The position numbers and the translations under genes were made by a program. Below, in pieces: positions 1 to 9,706 of a DNA stretch of 27,559 bases. Under the pieces are notes generated by a model. It was given only the letters and a program-made list of their open reading frames with translations. It was not told where the DNA came from and did not search any database. The DNA is from Ophiothrix spiculata (Eukaryota; Echinodermata; Ophiuroidea; Amphilepidida; Ophiotrichidae), in NCBI GenBank assembly GCA_000969725.1, contig JXSR01S073540.1. The stretch is one strand, 5' to 3'. Position 1 is the stretch's first letter. Every line of letters begins with the position of its first letter.

Positions 1-395
1 CTGGTTAGAGCGCCCAGATTATGCCCACTTGCCGCTCCATAATATTGACAGAATGCTCTCATCCAGACTACTTAAAGGTTACTGGTCAATCATGGAGAAA
101 AGAAATCAGCGCAACGACAATTCTATCACAAATCAGGTCATCTAAGCACACTGCACAGCACAGAATTGGTTAGGTACACTGAAGGGTTTTTTTTCACAAG
201 TTCTTTTTAAGTAACTAATCTTATGAAGTTTAGGCCACTTCTGTTTAAGAAACAAAAGGTTCTTTTGATAATGCAATGCTTGACAAATAATAAAAAACTT
301 TCGATACTATTGTTACAATCAATGAGCCTTTACTTTGTCATACTCTGTTGCAATAATGTTTATTGTGAATAAATCTACAAGTCATATTCACAATT
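1..395 (+). CDS. Partial terminal exon plus 3'UTR-like tail, copy 1 of a duplicated segment
   Basis: Exon-like segment cut by the window edge. A plausible splice acceptor (GGTTAG) ends at base 8. From there one frame reads to a TAA at 143-145, with PDYAHLPLHNIDRML near its start and KGYWSIMEKRNQ further on. The same segment recurs at 7524-7750 with only a few nucleotide differences over the first ~95 bases. After that, identity falls and a 1-base length difference puts the copies in different frames. Weak similarity continues past the stop to about base 290, as expected of a duplicated last exon with 3'UTR. AATAAA signals lie at 289-294 and 368-373. The family is not recognised, and upstream exons, if any, lie outside the window. 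Better conservation of the coding part than of the tail hints at constraint. Alternatives are a retrocopy fragment or part of a larger repeat. Confidence 0.4.
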
Positions 396-549
396 TACAG
401 TAGAAACTCATTATAACGAAATCTGATATAAGAAAATATACTATACTAATTCCTTTTGTTTTTTATTATTCAAAACCCTGATATAAAGAATATTTGGATA
501 AGTAATTTCTCTGTTCCCACCAACTTCGTTATAACACGTTTCCACTGTA
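396..549. mobile_element. MITE with ACAGTRGAAAC ends, 154 bp
   Basis: The ends are inverted: TACAGTAGAAACTCATTATA on the left, and on the right the reverse complement of a TACAGTGGAAACGTGTTATA-like end. That gives about 24 bp of imperfect terminal inverted repeat including ATAACGAA. The interior is AT-rich with no coding potential. Length and structure fit a non-autonomous DNA transposon. The family is unassigned, and no convincing target-site duplication longer than 2 bp is visible. Confidence 0.6.
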
Positions 550-693
550 CATCTGCCTGCAATGTGTCAATTGTTGGTTTTTGCATATAATGATTTCTTT
601 TTCATTTAAAACTAGGCAATTTACACACAAACAGACCATGTCAGGTTGTTACAAGTTCTTGTTGGAAAAATAGATGCATAACATGTCTTCAGT

Positions 694-756
694 AGATAGC
701 AGCTCAGTGGCTAGTGTCCTGATTGTAACTCAGGTGATTAACACAAGTCCTATTTA
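694..756 (+). repeat. Possible eroded tRNA-derived SINE head
   Basis: The stretch TAGCAGCTCAGTGGC resembles a Pol III A box (TRGYNNARYGG type). It is followed about 35 bases later by ACACAAGTCC, which could be a badly decayed B box. The spacing is tRNA-like, but the B box lacks the TTCGA core. No tail or duplicated flank can be defined. A chance match is quite possible. Confidence 0.25.
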
Positions 757-852
757 GTGTCAACATTAGTGATGGGAAGAGAGGTCCAGAGACATACTTC
801 CTGGACAGTTCATTATCTATTAAGTTTCCCATTAAGAAGTTTAGTAAAAGGG

Positions 853-1105
853 ATATGTGATAACTCACCCCGAAAAGGGGGACTTTGCGACAGAAAACTT
901 GTTAAGATACAGGTGAAAATAGGCAGCAAAAAATAAAAATAATAAGAATTTCCAGCATAATTTCTGTTGTAAAATTTGATCGGCTTGATCAATTTCAATA
1001 AGTAAGGTGTCATTTTAAAGCTTAGAAAATGCTGCAACAGATGAAAAAAAATCAAATTTGATATCATCTTCAAAGTCCCCCCTTTCGGGGTGAGCCATCA
1101 CATAT
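853..1105 (+). mobile_element. MITE family TGTGAT, copy A (253 bp)
   Basis: Terminal inverted repeat of about 35 bp: ATATGTGATAACTCACC then CCGAAAAGGGGGACTTTG on the left, with the complementary CAAAGTCCCC, GGTGAGCCATCACATAT on the right. It is flanked by TA inside an ATAT context, consistent with TA target duplication. The interior matches copy B (13682-13941) in inverted orientation along most of its length, so the two are the same subfamily. It is non-coding; an 86-codon frame inside it is incidental. Confidence 0.85.
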
Positions 1106-2379
1106 GGTGATCAGTGTATTTCATGAAAGTCAGTAACAAAAATTCCTATTCATAGTTTGAATTCCTATTTTATTTTTGAGACTAGGTGAGTTGCATAAAA
1201 CTCATCCCTAACTTGAAATACAGCTATAGTAATTGAAAACAACAGGTTTTAACAGTCAAATATTTGGACCATGAGTAGTCAGCATTCAATGATTTATTTC
1301 AAACAGATTCAAATTTCATTCTTCTTTCTATGGTCTGTAAGTTACAGAAAAAATATAACACATTGTGTATTTTAATTTTAATCAATTTTGTGCACCCAAT
1401 ATAGCTAACAAAATGGTTACAGATTTGGAAAGAAAAAACAGGACAAAATAAGAAATTACATTCATACTAACCAAAAATAAACATATTCAGTATTCACGAA
1501 TACAAATCCAACTTAATACAAAAGGCAATGTCAAAATCATGCAATGAAGCACCAATGAAATTGAAATGCCTGACAATTCAGCAGCCTGACCTTGTAGTAT
1601 TTGTAGAATTACATCTTGACTCTTGCATGTACTTAGAGACAGACATTTACTCAGTGGTGTGCAAAGACAGATATTATTTCATACCAAGAAAGACGAGTAT
1701 CTCAATAAATGGCACATACAAGCATAAATTTATATCAGATACACCAAGATGAATATCTTATATGTTTATAAATGGCACTACAAAAATACTTTTTTATCAA
1801 GTCTACAAGTGTTAAAATTAAATTCTAAAATATATTTATACGTAGTTGATAAATCTAAGAATTATCAAAAATAAGGTTAACATTGTAATCCACACTCTGT
1901 TTCTGTTAATTCAATGTAATGTATGTAAGCATTGCTTCAAAATTAAATTCTGAAGAAGATTTCAAATGAGAAATAGATAATTATCAAATGACAAATGCAC
2001 TCAAAGAACGATAGGAAAATACACCTTGCAAATTTAAGCTTACAACAAACATACCACATCTCAAATTAAGATTCAAATAATAAGCATAACTCTGACAAAT
2101 TGATTCTTAACAAGACGCTAAATATAAAAATTATCAAAAAAATGTATGCAAAAACACTGTTACTATACATTTACAAGTATTGTAATTTAAAGCTTACATA
2201 TTAACAAAACACATTTCAATATAAGATGCAAATATATATATTACTATTCACGACTGAATCCTATATTCCAAAATCTAAAACATATTCACGTACCTCTTAC
2301 ACGAGCCAAAATCTGCCGATTTAATTTTGTCTAGTGCAAACGCTTGGTACATCAAAAGAAGCCGCGTCTCTTTACTCAA
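1106..2379. other. AT-rich stretch with no recognisable gene
   Basis: No coding signature, RNA gene or paired repeat ends were found. The DNA is very AT-rich, with many short ATTATCAAA-type words. A 74-codon frame at 1528-1752 has no recognisable domain and is probably chance. The word AAATGGCAC recurs near 1707 and 1770. Confidence 0.5.
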
Positions 2380-2469
2380 TTAAGAGATGTACAACAGTGA
2401 GGATTTCTTATCTAAACTCTGCCACTCGGTGACAAATATGGTGTGCTTGACACTGGGGATGTGAGCCCT

Positions 2470-2526
2470 GTGGAAAGGGGGTTCACGTAAATTTGAGTTA
2501 AAATATAAGCCTTGTGGAAAGGGGGT
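2470..2526 (+). repeat. Short direct repeat, GTGGAAAGGGGGTT, two copies
   Basis: The block AGCCCTGTGGAAAGGGGG and a near copy, AGCCTTGTGGAAAGGGGG, lie about 43 bases apart. The purine-rich core resembles the reverse complement of the CCCCCTTTCC part of the tandem repeat at 3513-3868, so these may be fragments of the same repeat on the other strand. Confidence 0.35.
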
Positions 2527-2530
2527 TTGT

Positions 2531-2950
2531 ATATTATGTACAAATTGAAATAATAATGCGCTGTATGGAAAGATGTTCCATGAATTGACTGAAACCATGG
2601 TATGATTGTGCTGTCTAATACTAAAACTTGAAACCATCATAGATGTCAATTACATGGCATTTCTTCATAAAGCCTGATTTTACAAAAGGAACATGTTCAT
2701 AAGATATCACAAAACCTTGTTGGGCCGATTTTGAGACAAGAATTGATGCTGCATAATAGTGAATCTTGATACGGAAAATCTGAGAATTCTTATGCAATGT
2801 CGATAGCTTATCTGAACTTGGCAAATGTTGACAATTGGCTAAAGCTGAAAAATCTGATGCCCTTAAAAACTCTTTTAAGAGACCACATAAAAGAAAGAAC
2901 AAAATATCTTGACAACAAATTTCTAAAATCGATCTTTGTATAAGTCTTAA
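2531..2950. other. No gene recognised; unique-looking AT-rich DNA
   Basis: Nothing is supported here. A 153-codon minus-strand frame (2621-3082) crosses this stretch and runs into the TTAA-flanked element next to it. Its translation shows no known domain, and part of it is explained by repeat sequence. Confidence 0.4.
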
Positions 2951-3437
2951 AGGGGCATTGGACAAGTTCAGCATCATCCCCAAACTTTTCTCCAAACATT
3001 CTGAGATTTTTGCATCATTTGAAGTGTTAGTGGTAATAATGGCGGCCTGCAAAGTTTCATTGTTAAATCCAACCCCTATCAAAATATTTAGATAGTCTTT
3101 TATTTTTACTGCCCTCTAGTGTTGAAACTTTAAAATTGGTTTTATCAGGAGATTTGATGCAAATTCAAAATGTCTTTTAATTTATTTGCAACATGTGATG
3201 TGAAGAGATTGTTTTACAAACAAAACTTTGTCTCTTTCGTGATATATAGCATCAATACATACTTTTAGAGAATAGCCTCATACCCAAGATTAGTAAATAA
3301 AATAAAATTCTAATTTTTGACGTTTCTGGAAGTATTGATCAAAATTTTCCAAATATTTGGTAATTAACTGTTATTTACTAACATATTAAATGTAAATCAT
3401 TCACAACTAAAATTTAAAAATGTTGTCCAATGCCCCT
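2951..3437. mobile_element. TTAA-flanked inverted-repeat element (487 bp)
   Basis: The ends are AGGGGCATTGGACAA on the left and TTGTCCAATGCCCCT on the right, a perfect 15-bp inverted repeat. Each end is directly flanked by TTAA (2947-2950 and 3438-3441). A TTAA duplication is the hallmark of piggyBac-type transposition, so a piggyBac-mobilised non-autonomous element is a reasonable inference. The AGGGG termini are not the commonest piggyBac ends. It contains no transposase. A diverged internal fragment of the same family is seen at 19660-19755. Confidence 0.65.
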
Positions 3438-3512
3438 TTAACCAATCAAACAAATCCATAATATGGTTATTATGTTTCATGGAAAGATATTGAAAATAAT
3501 GAGTAAATCTGT

Positions 3513-3868
3513 CATGGCTCGGGTATTCACAAACTTACAAGCCCACCCCCTTTCCCTATGATTTAAGCTTACAGAGTGCAAATAATTTATCAGCTCTAAG
3601 CAGCACTAATAGAAAAAACTTAAATCTCAACACATAACAGCAGCTCATTTTTTCAGATTGAACTGTAAATGGCACATTTTATTGCGCACGCATGACTCGG
3701 TATTCACAAACTTACAAACCCTCCCCCTTCCATGTGATGTAAGCTTACAGAGCGCAAATAATTTATCAGCTCTTAGCAACACTTCATACAAAAATTTCAT
3801 TTCTTTTCAACGTGTAACAGCAGCCCATTTACCAGATTAGCTGTGAATGACACATTTTATTATGCAAA
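3513..3868 (+). repeat. Two-copy tandem repeat, period about 177 bp
   Basis: Each unit starts near CATGRCTCGG and contains in order TATTCACAAACTTACAA, a CCCCCTTYCC block, TAAGCTTACAGAG, CAAATAATTTATCAGCTCT, CAGCAGC and GGCACATTTTATT or GACACATTTTATT. Unit 1 spans about 3513-3690 and unit 2 about 3691-3868. The two copies differ at many positions, so the duplication is not recent. A 60-codon frame overlapping the junction is not supported. Confidence 0.7.
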
Positions 3869-4210
3869 GCATAATAATTATTAGTACAAATAAATGTTTT
3901 ACCAACATTTCTGGCAACATCCAAATGGAAGATTTCACAAACCTTTGGGCATCTATCACAATAACCTAGATCAATCAGATTCTAAGTAGTGCCTTACTCG
4001 CAATTTTCCTGGTTGATAGAACAACACTATGCAGTGTTTTTATAACAGCCAATGTTTCACTGTCAGGTCAATTAGATGAGCAACTGTAACTGACAAAATC
4101 TATTCAAACCCTTGATTTTAAGAAAGACCAAAAAATAAAAACAATTATTTCTTTTCTATGATGCTGCATACATTTCTAAAATATATTATTTAAAAAGAAA
4201 ATTGGTTCAT
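3869..4210. other. No feature seen
   Basis: AT-rich sequence with no coding signature, paired inverted ends or microsatellite. The only local pattern is a small palindromic AGCATAATAATTATTA patch. Confidence 0.5.
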
Positions 4211-4270
4211 TGAGATGTATGTAAGATCTGATAGCATTCTCATCCTCCAGGGCTCAACCAGAAGAAGTAC
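4211..4270 (+). repeat. Fragment related to the short element at 13624-13960
   Basis: CATCCTCCAGGGCTCAACC followed by AGAAG-AGTA matches CATCCCCCAGGGCTCAACC, then GGAAGTAGTA at 13657-13681. Weaker upstream similarity extends to TGAGATGTATGT versus TGAAGGTGTAGGT. Only the left half is found here. At the 13.6-kb site the same sequence is interrupted by MITE copy B, so this fragment approximates an uninterrupted version of that end. Confidence 0.5.
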
Positions 4271-5132
4271 ATTTTTTGATGTCAAATTCAAAACCATTAT
4301 AATAAATCCAAAATGTCATCTCCAAATTCTTTATAGTTTTGGAGATATGCCATAAAACATAACATTAACTTGTAAAACTATTTTCCATTTTATATGTATT
4401 GCATCCCCATAGTTACATATTTTCCTTTGCCTGTTAAGAGTAAACAAGAAACAATATAGAGTTAACCTCAAAAAATGCATTCCAGTGGCAAAGGTGAAAA
4501 ACAGTATAATTATACATATTAAAATAGGAGCCTATACATTAAAAAAAACCAGTTTGTTTCATCATTAAAAACTTAACCAATTCATTCTCTCACTTTGCAA
4601 TTTGAACATTGAGAACTAATTTACATCTTGTACAAATGCATCGCAAAAAAGGAATTTAAGTTAACACACAAAATCAAAGTCTTTCAAAGTTGCTTAGGAA
4701 TCATACACAAAAATGTGGACATAGCTATAATAATGTTTTCAAATAAAAGGGAAAAAGTCCAAAAAGAAATCATCTCCATAGACTTGAAATGTGAATGGTA
4801 GGGCTAGAATTACAGGAAGGCTATTGAGATGTGGTATCTGGTGTCTATTCTGTGTAGGAGTCTGGTGGTCTTGAACTTGGTTTGGGGAAATTGGTGTGGG
4901 AGGGGTACTTCCCCACTAAGGCTGTGATAGGGAAATTAAAAGGGGAACTCTTCCATGCACAGAGGGAGCAGATGCCTAGATTACACTTAGAATGAAAATG
5001 CTCTTAAATAAAGCTTAAAGGTGTAGTAAATCCAAAAAAGAACAAAAAAATTACACAGAAATGGCTCAAATTGAGAGAGAGTTAATTTGCAATTCATCAT
5101 TTTGTGATGGTAGTGTGACTATCCTGTGTTTT
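4271..5132. other. No gene; possible 3' flank of the decayed LINE
   Basis: No coding region. Around 4855-4920 there is a locally G-rich patch with several GGTGTGG-like runs. The stretch just below 5133 lies downstream of the minus-strand LINE fragment and could include its 3'UTR, but no poly-A or microsatellite end can be fixed. CTTAAAGGTGTAGTAAATCC near 5016 resembles the end of the short element at 13624. Confidence 0.35.
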
Positions 5133-5627
5133 CTAAATCCTTAATTTGTACTTCAGATGGATATTACCAGATAAAAGATTGTTCCATACAGAGGGTGCAA
5201 TGTAGCAAAACGTATGATTGCTGGCAGATTTGAGTGCTTTAAAGGTTGAAGGCTGGTTAAGATGCATCAAGTCAAAAGCAGAGTGTAGACACAAAGATAT
5301 GTAGATGGCTCAAGGCCCGAAAGGCAGTCAAAAACAGTAACAAGGATCTTGAAAGTTACTCTATCTTTGACAGGTAACCAGTGCAATTGTTGAAGGAACG
5401 GTAATGCATGATCGTATTTTGAAGCTCTGCAAGTTAACTTGGCCGCCCAATTTTGAATTCTTTGGAGACGTTGAATACCAGAAGTATATGAACCCCAGAG
5501 CAAAGCATAACCGTATTCCAACCATGATAAAATTAAGACACGAATGACAAGGTGACACTTGACATAGATCAATGGTGTTCCCTTTATGGCAGAATATGTC
5601 ACAACTTTGGTAAATGTTTCACTTAAT
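5133..5627 (-). pseudogene. Decayed non-LTR retrotransposon, reverse transcriptase C-terminal fragment
   Basis: On the minus strand, residues encoded from about 5602 downward resemble the end of reverse transcriptases of CR1/L2/Jockey-like LINEs. WLEYGYALLWG matches the usual LDYCNSLLYG motif, RLQRIQNWAAKL matches LQRIQNRAARL, LHWLPVKDRV matches the conserved LHWLPV block, and CLSGLEPSTYL matches CLNGLAPxYL. After a stop near 5267 the homology resumes in another frame with FCYIAPSVWNNL, the counterpart of the FxxAAPxLWNSLP block, and ends at a stop near 5133. The endonuclease and catalytic RT motifs are absent, so the copy is 5'-truncated, frameshifted and inactive. The clade is not certain. 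Confidence 0.85.
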
Positions 5628-6427
5628 TTTCATGCTGAAGCAAATACACCATTTCTCCTTGGATTGAAAAATAAGTTAATTTACACAATGACTTGCATGA
5701 CTTGTGACACTTAGTCTGCCCCACCCCTTCTCTCCCCATCCCATACATTTTAAAGTCAATTCCACTGAAACTTCAACACCATCCTCCTCCCCACCCCCAG
5801 TAAACCATAAATATTATGCGACTTCTGAAACTCGATCAGCACACTGCGTTTTCAAATGAGTGCCTTTATAGACGTGAAATTTGAGTCACCGTGCAAGTAA
5901 TAACAGGTTTAGTTCACACTGCTACTTGAATCAGTAAATGGCTGCTTTTGAACACTTAAGAATGCATTTGAGCTCAAAATGCACATATTCACCATCACCT
6001 GGAGGTACGCAAGCTTGCCTAGACTTTTCTTACATATTTTGTTTGCTTTAAAATCACATTTTAACAATTAAGCTGTTTTTGCAGTCCCATATGATATCAT
6101 TTTATCGGGTACAGGTGTGGTAAGGAAAACTTTTATAGTACGCCTAATATCCATACTTTCAATAAAAATTCACTGGATGAAATAATTAGAATGACAAGAA
6201 TCAAGCCATTTTCATCATCCATTGTGTTGTATAGGGCTATATTGACCCAAAGGGCTAAGATATAGGCAAAATATTTCACACACTTAAAGTTAAATCGTTC
6301 AAAAATGGGACACACAGAATAGAAGAAACAGGACAGAAAAATTCATGACAAATAAAAATTCAAGCCTTAGAGACTAAACCTTGTCATAATTATGATATTG
6401 ATAATGATATTATCAAATAGGCCTTAA
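5628..6427. other. No gene; pyrimidine-rich patch only
   Basis: A pyrimidine-rich strand of CCACCCC-type runs lies at about 5718-5805. No domain-bearing frame is seen on either strand, and the short frames near 6133-6315 look incidental. There are no paired repeat ends within this interval. Confidence 0.45.
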
Positions 6428-6975
6428 GGCCTAGATATACTTTGTTATTTTTACCATCTTGAAAATCCATAGAGCTGAATGCATATTGACCTCGAGTTCC
6501 TAGAAGATATTATTGATTGGAATAATCCGCTAAAACTACAAATAGAATGATAAAAAATCAAGACGGTGATAAAAATTCAAAATGAAAATGTTTCTCTTTG
6601 GAGAAAAATCAAAGGAATCAAAATCCACAGTACCTGCCAAGGACAGATTTCAGATTATAATGAAAAGACCAGGGTAATTATGGAATTGTTTGAAAGCAAA
6701 GATTACCAAAGAAAGTATTGTGCTATGAATTATCAAAACTCTAGATGAGTAATTATTTCAAAATGTGCCGTGATGCGAAAAATATTTCACTATCATTCAT
6801 GATTTTGATAAATGGTCAAACATATTACTCCATGGCAAAAAATTCACACCATGAGAAAAAATCAAAATGAAAATTTTCATTCCGAATGAAAATTTAACAT
6901 AGTGGTGAAAATGTAACACCATGAGAAAAATTCTGAATGAAAATGACTACAAAAATGACAAAGTATATCTAGGCC
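6428..6975. mobile_element. GGCC-ended inverted-repeat element 1 (548 bp)
   Basis: The left end GGCCTAGATATACTTTGT, then YATTTTT, is mirrored at the right by ACAAAGTATATCTAGGCC preceded by AAAAATG, about 25 bp with one mismatch. Both ends abut TTAA (6424-6427, 6976-6979), so the duplication could be TTA, TAA or TTAA. GGCC ends with a 3-bp TWA duplication would fit the PIF/Harbinger superfamily; four bases would point elsewhere. The interior is AT-rich, holds CACCATGAGAAAAA twice (near 6848 and 6917) and a small AATGAAAATTTTCATT palindrome, and encodes no transposase. Confidence 0.7.
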
Positions 6976-7011
6976 TTAATCCATCATGGCTTTCTGTAAA
7001 GTTGACAATTA

Positions 7012-7483
7012 GCCTGTTTCTACTCAAATGTAAAATAATAAAACTGTGTACACCGGATGTACGGAAAGTACAGGTTGATTGATGACCAAAGTATACTTAC
7101 CCGGGTAATGCCGATTAAGTTTAAGAAACCCGGGTAAGTCATCCAGTAGAAACGCAAAATAATCGGTTTATTCAAAATCCGTGTAAGACAATTACCCGTG
7201 TACTGTACCCACCTCTGGAGGTGGTTATAGCCGTTTAAATAACGTGTCCCAATCCAGTAGAAACGGTACCGGTTATGAGAATCCGATTATCACAATGCAT
7301 CGCCGCACAAAAGGTCAATCAACCTGTACTTTCCGTACATCCGGTGTACACAGTATTTCATGAAGTGAAACCAAAAATAATCAAATACTGTCGTGAGTAG
7401 AAACAGAGCAGTGTAAGTGCAACACGGTTTTCTTACACGGTAAACATGATCCGTTTATATTTTACATTTGAGTAGAAACTAGC
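7012..7483. mobile_element. Nested inverted-repeat element (472 bp)
   Basis: The outer ends pair: GCCTGTTTCTACTCAAATGT on the left against the reverse complement of ACATTTGAGTAGAAACTAGC on the right, extending to AAAATA, about 26 bp in all. TA lies directly outside both ends (7010-7011 and 7484-7485). Inside is a second, better inverted repeat at 7044-7087 and 7313-7353, rich in CTGTACTTTCCGTACATCC. A third short one, ACTTACCCGGGT/ACCCGGGTAAGT, is at 7095-7139. The word GTAGAAAC recurs at both ends and at 7145, 7257 and near 7397. There is no coding capacity. The right end stops 33 bp before the second exon copy. Confidence 0.75.
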
Positions 7484-7523
7484 TATTAGATTCTATGAAC
7501 CCACAATTGGGTCATCGTGGTCA

Positions 7524-7750
7524 CCTGCTTAGAGCACCCAGATTATGCCCACTTGCCGCTCCATAATATTGACAGAATGCTCTCATCTAGACTACTTAAA
7601 GGTTACTGGTCAATCATGGTGAAGAGAAATCAAGACAATACAATTTTATCACAAACCAGGTCATCTACTTGGACCTTATTCACATCACAGAAATGCCTTG
7701 GTTTAATTCGGGTTCAATCAAATGAAAAAATGTTAAAAATCTATTCTTAA
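7524..7750 (+). CDS. Terminal-exon-like segment, copy 2, family not recognised
   Basis: The open frame begins after a plausible acceptor (CACCTGCTTAG ending about 7531) and runs to TAA at 7748-7750. It encodes PDYAHLPLHNIDRML, then KGYWSIMVKRNQ, then a longer tail than copy 1. The frame also stays open upstream to 7517 without an ATG, which favours an internal or last exon over a complete gene. Compared with copy 1 the shared part differs at few sites, including GAG to GTG (Glu to Val). One base fewer follows the RNQ codons, which moves the stop more than 90 bases downstream. AATAAA occurs 3 bases after the stop, and weak similarity to copy 1 continues to about 7840. No membrane segment or known domain is visible. 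Confidence 0.4.
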
Positions 7751-7840
7751 GCAATAAAATCCGTGAAATTTAGTTCACTTCATTAATATAAAACAGAGGT
7801 TTCTTTTAATTTTCAACAAAGCAATGCTTCTTGGACAAAA

Positions 7841-8140
7841 TACAAAAAACAAGTTGTGGTCAAAAATACAAACAAGTAGTTCAAACAATCACTTCATCTT
7901 ATTCTAGGATTGTGAAATGTTCTTTAATATAAAAATTCAATATCGTAATTCATTAATATAATATTGTACATTGCGTTGTACACATGATCTAAATCAGTTC
8001 ACAATAATACGTTTGTCAGTTCTTTCCCCGGCCCCTGAGTACCTGGACCTTAATTTCTCATGATAGAGTGATGGATTAGTGCATTGTGGACATCTCCCAA
8101 TGTGGGGAACCAGTTGTGGGGAACATGTATGGTAGGGTTA
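7841..8140. other. No feature seen
   Basis: AT-rich DNA. Besides a small repeated GTGGGGAAC word near 8103-8122, nothing stands out. Confidence 0.5.
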
Positions 8141-8516
8141 GGCCAAAAATAAATTGTTTGCTTGTCCTCAATTGAATTTGAAAAATTGGGTCGGTCGGTC
8201 GGTCGGGATTTCAAACTCCACTGTATGTATATTGTATTAACCAAGGCTCAGAATACGAAATAATAAGAACATTTTTGTGTCAAAATGAATCAGCATACAT
8301 TACAAAACAATTAAAATACTCAACACAAACTATAAAATACATTTTTTCTGCATTTTCAGAATGAAAAAATCTGAAAAGAAAAAGAAAACTTTTTTCAGGA
8401 ATTTCCAAAAATAGGGTCGGTATTCTTTTGTACAGTAAATAGAAAAAAAAAATTCCTGATTTCTAAAATTAGGGTCGGTCGGTTGAGGACAAGCAAACAA
8501 GTTTTTATTTTTGGCC
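8141..8516. mobile_element. GGCC-ended inverted-repeat element 2, PIF/Harbinger-like MITE (376 bp)
   Basis: Left end GGCCAAAAATAAA, then TTGTTTGCTTGTCCTCAA; the right end is its reverse complement with a small length difference. TTA lies directly outside both ends (8138-8140 and 8517-8519), matching the 3-bp TWA duplication and GG-type ends of PIF/Harbinger elements. GGTCGG repeats follow each end internally (8186-8206 and 8471-8482). There is no transposase, and the 60-70-codon frames on the minus strand are incidental. Confidence 0.8.
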
Positions 8517-9523
8517 TTATGGTGGTGGTATGATGTGATCATTTGGGCCTGGAATTGAGTTGAGCTCTAAAAGGGGATGTCTTGTCGTATTGGGTCCAAA
8601 CTTGGTCTGAGATTCGGCACTTGAAAATGCCCTGTCCTACAAGGAAGTCATCAGAAAATGGTAGAGACTTTATCAGTTTAAAGGGAACAAATTTGTCCGA
8701 GTTTTCTGCTAGTGCTCAGGAATAATTTGTGAGATGCTGGTTGTAAAAATGCAACTTGTTACTCACAGATGTTTGCATCCAAATTTGCAACTCACACTCA
8801 TATTTTACAATTACTGACACTATCAATGCCTGCAGAATGTGGTCAATTGTTCGTTTTAGCTTGTAGATATAGGTTAGATATTTCACAAGTGAATCAGGAT
8901 AGTGGAGCAAACTTGACAGTTTTATCAATAAATCAGGATGTATTCTTCTCTTGTTCTTCATCAACATGATTACAATTGTCACGTAATATATAAAAAGATT
9001 TAGCTGAAAGGACTTTTAATTAGAATTTTTTTTTCCAACAGAACAAGATGTTTTTATCCAATTTTAAAACAATGGTCAAATGTGAGTGTCCATCAGCACC
9101 AAAACATTTTATATGTACAATAAATTGGCCTGGTTCATGGAATTTGAACCATCTTATCTGGCGGATAATTTTCCTCATATATCATGTTCTTAATCCAAAG
9201 ATCAGTTCTTGTTTTTTAATATACTGTTTCACATATTAGTTTCCAATCATTCAAATCTGCTGCTGATATTTCATTTCTCCACTATTTCTAAAAACATGGA
9301 ATTCTCATTAATCCATCTATGTAACTTCACTGTCTTTTCAAAACCTCTTATTAAAAGTTCATTGCACAATAATTAATTTTGTTGAATTGATATATGTCCT
9401 TTTTTTCCCTATTTCGATTTCCATCTGTCAAAAGGCGCCATGATCTAGATTGAATGGCGTCATTTAATGTGTGCATTTATGTATTTGCCCAAAACCAGGG
9501 TTATTTTGCTTGAGCTATTAAGC
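8517..9523. other. About 1 kb without recognisable features
   Basis: No conserved frame, RNA gene or repeat ends. Overlapping frames on both strands around 8716-8982 and one at 9048-9239 contain no recognisable domain. Confidence 0.45.
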
Positions 9524-9706
9524 TGAATTCATACTCAAAACGCAATGCATTGCGTTTCCGATAATTTTCACCGCAAACGGCACCGCAAATGAATTCACAC
9601 TCAAAAAGCAAACTGACTGCGGCAGCAGATGACATGAAAACGCAATGGAAAGTTGAGCTTTCCTCAACTCGGTTTGCGTTGCCGCAAGTGGTGTTGCGTT
9701 TTGATA
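9524..9706. repeat. CpG-containing palindromic repeat block
   Basis: A perfect 20-base palindrome, AAACGCAATGCATTGCGTTT, lies at 9538-9557. TCAAAACGCAA at 9535-9545 pairs with TTGCGTTTTGA at 9694-9704. GAATTCAYACTCAAAA occurs twice, at 9525 and 9591. The block holds many CGCAA/TTGCG words and stands out from its CpG-poor surroundings. It could be a small MITE about 170 bp long; no target duplication is clear. Confidence 0.5.

Noticed and set aside
2621-3082. 153-codon minus-strand open frame
   Set aside because: No known domain, and its 5' portion overlaps the TTAA-flanked element whose relic at 19.7 kb gives a similar peptide. Repeat-derived and probably not a gene.
8186-8206. GGTCGG repeat as an independent microsatellite
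   Set aside because: It lies at the same relative place near both ends of the GGCC element, so it is part of that element.
8769-8982. Overlapping frames on opposite strands (66 and 88 codons)
   Set aside because: No recognisable domain or splice context, and neither extends. Consistent with chance in AT-rich DNA.
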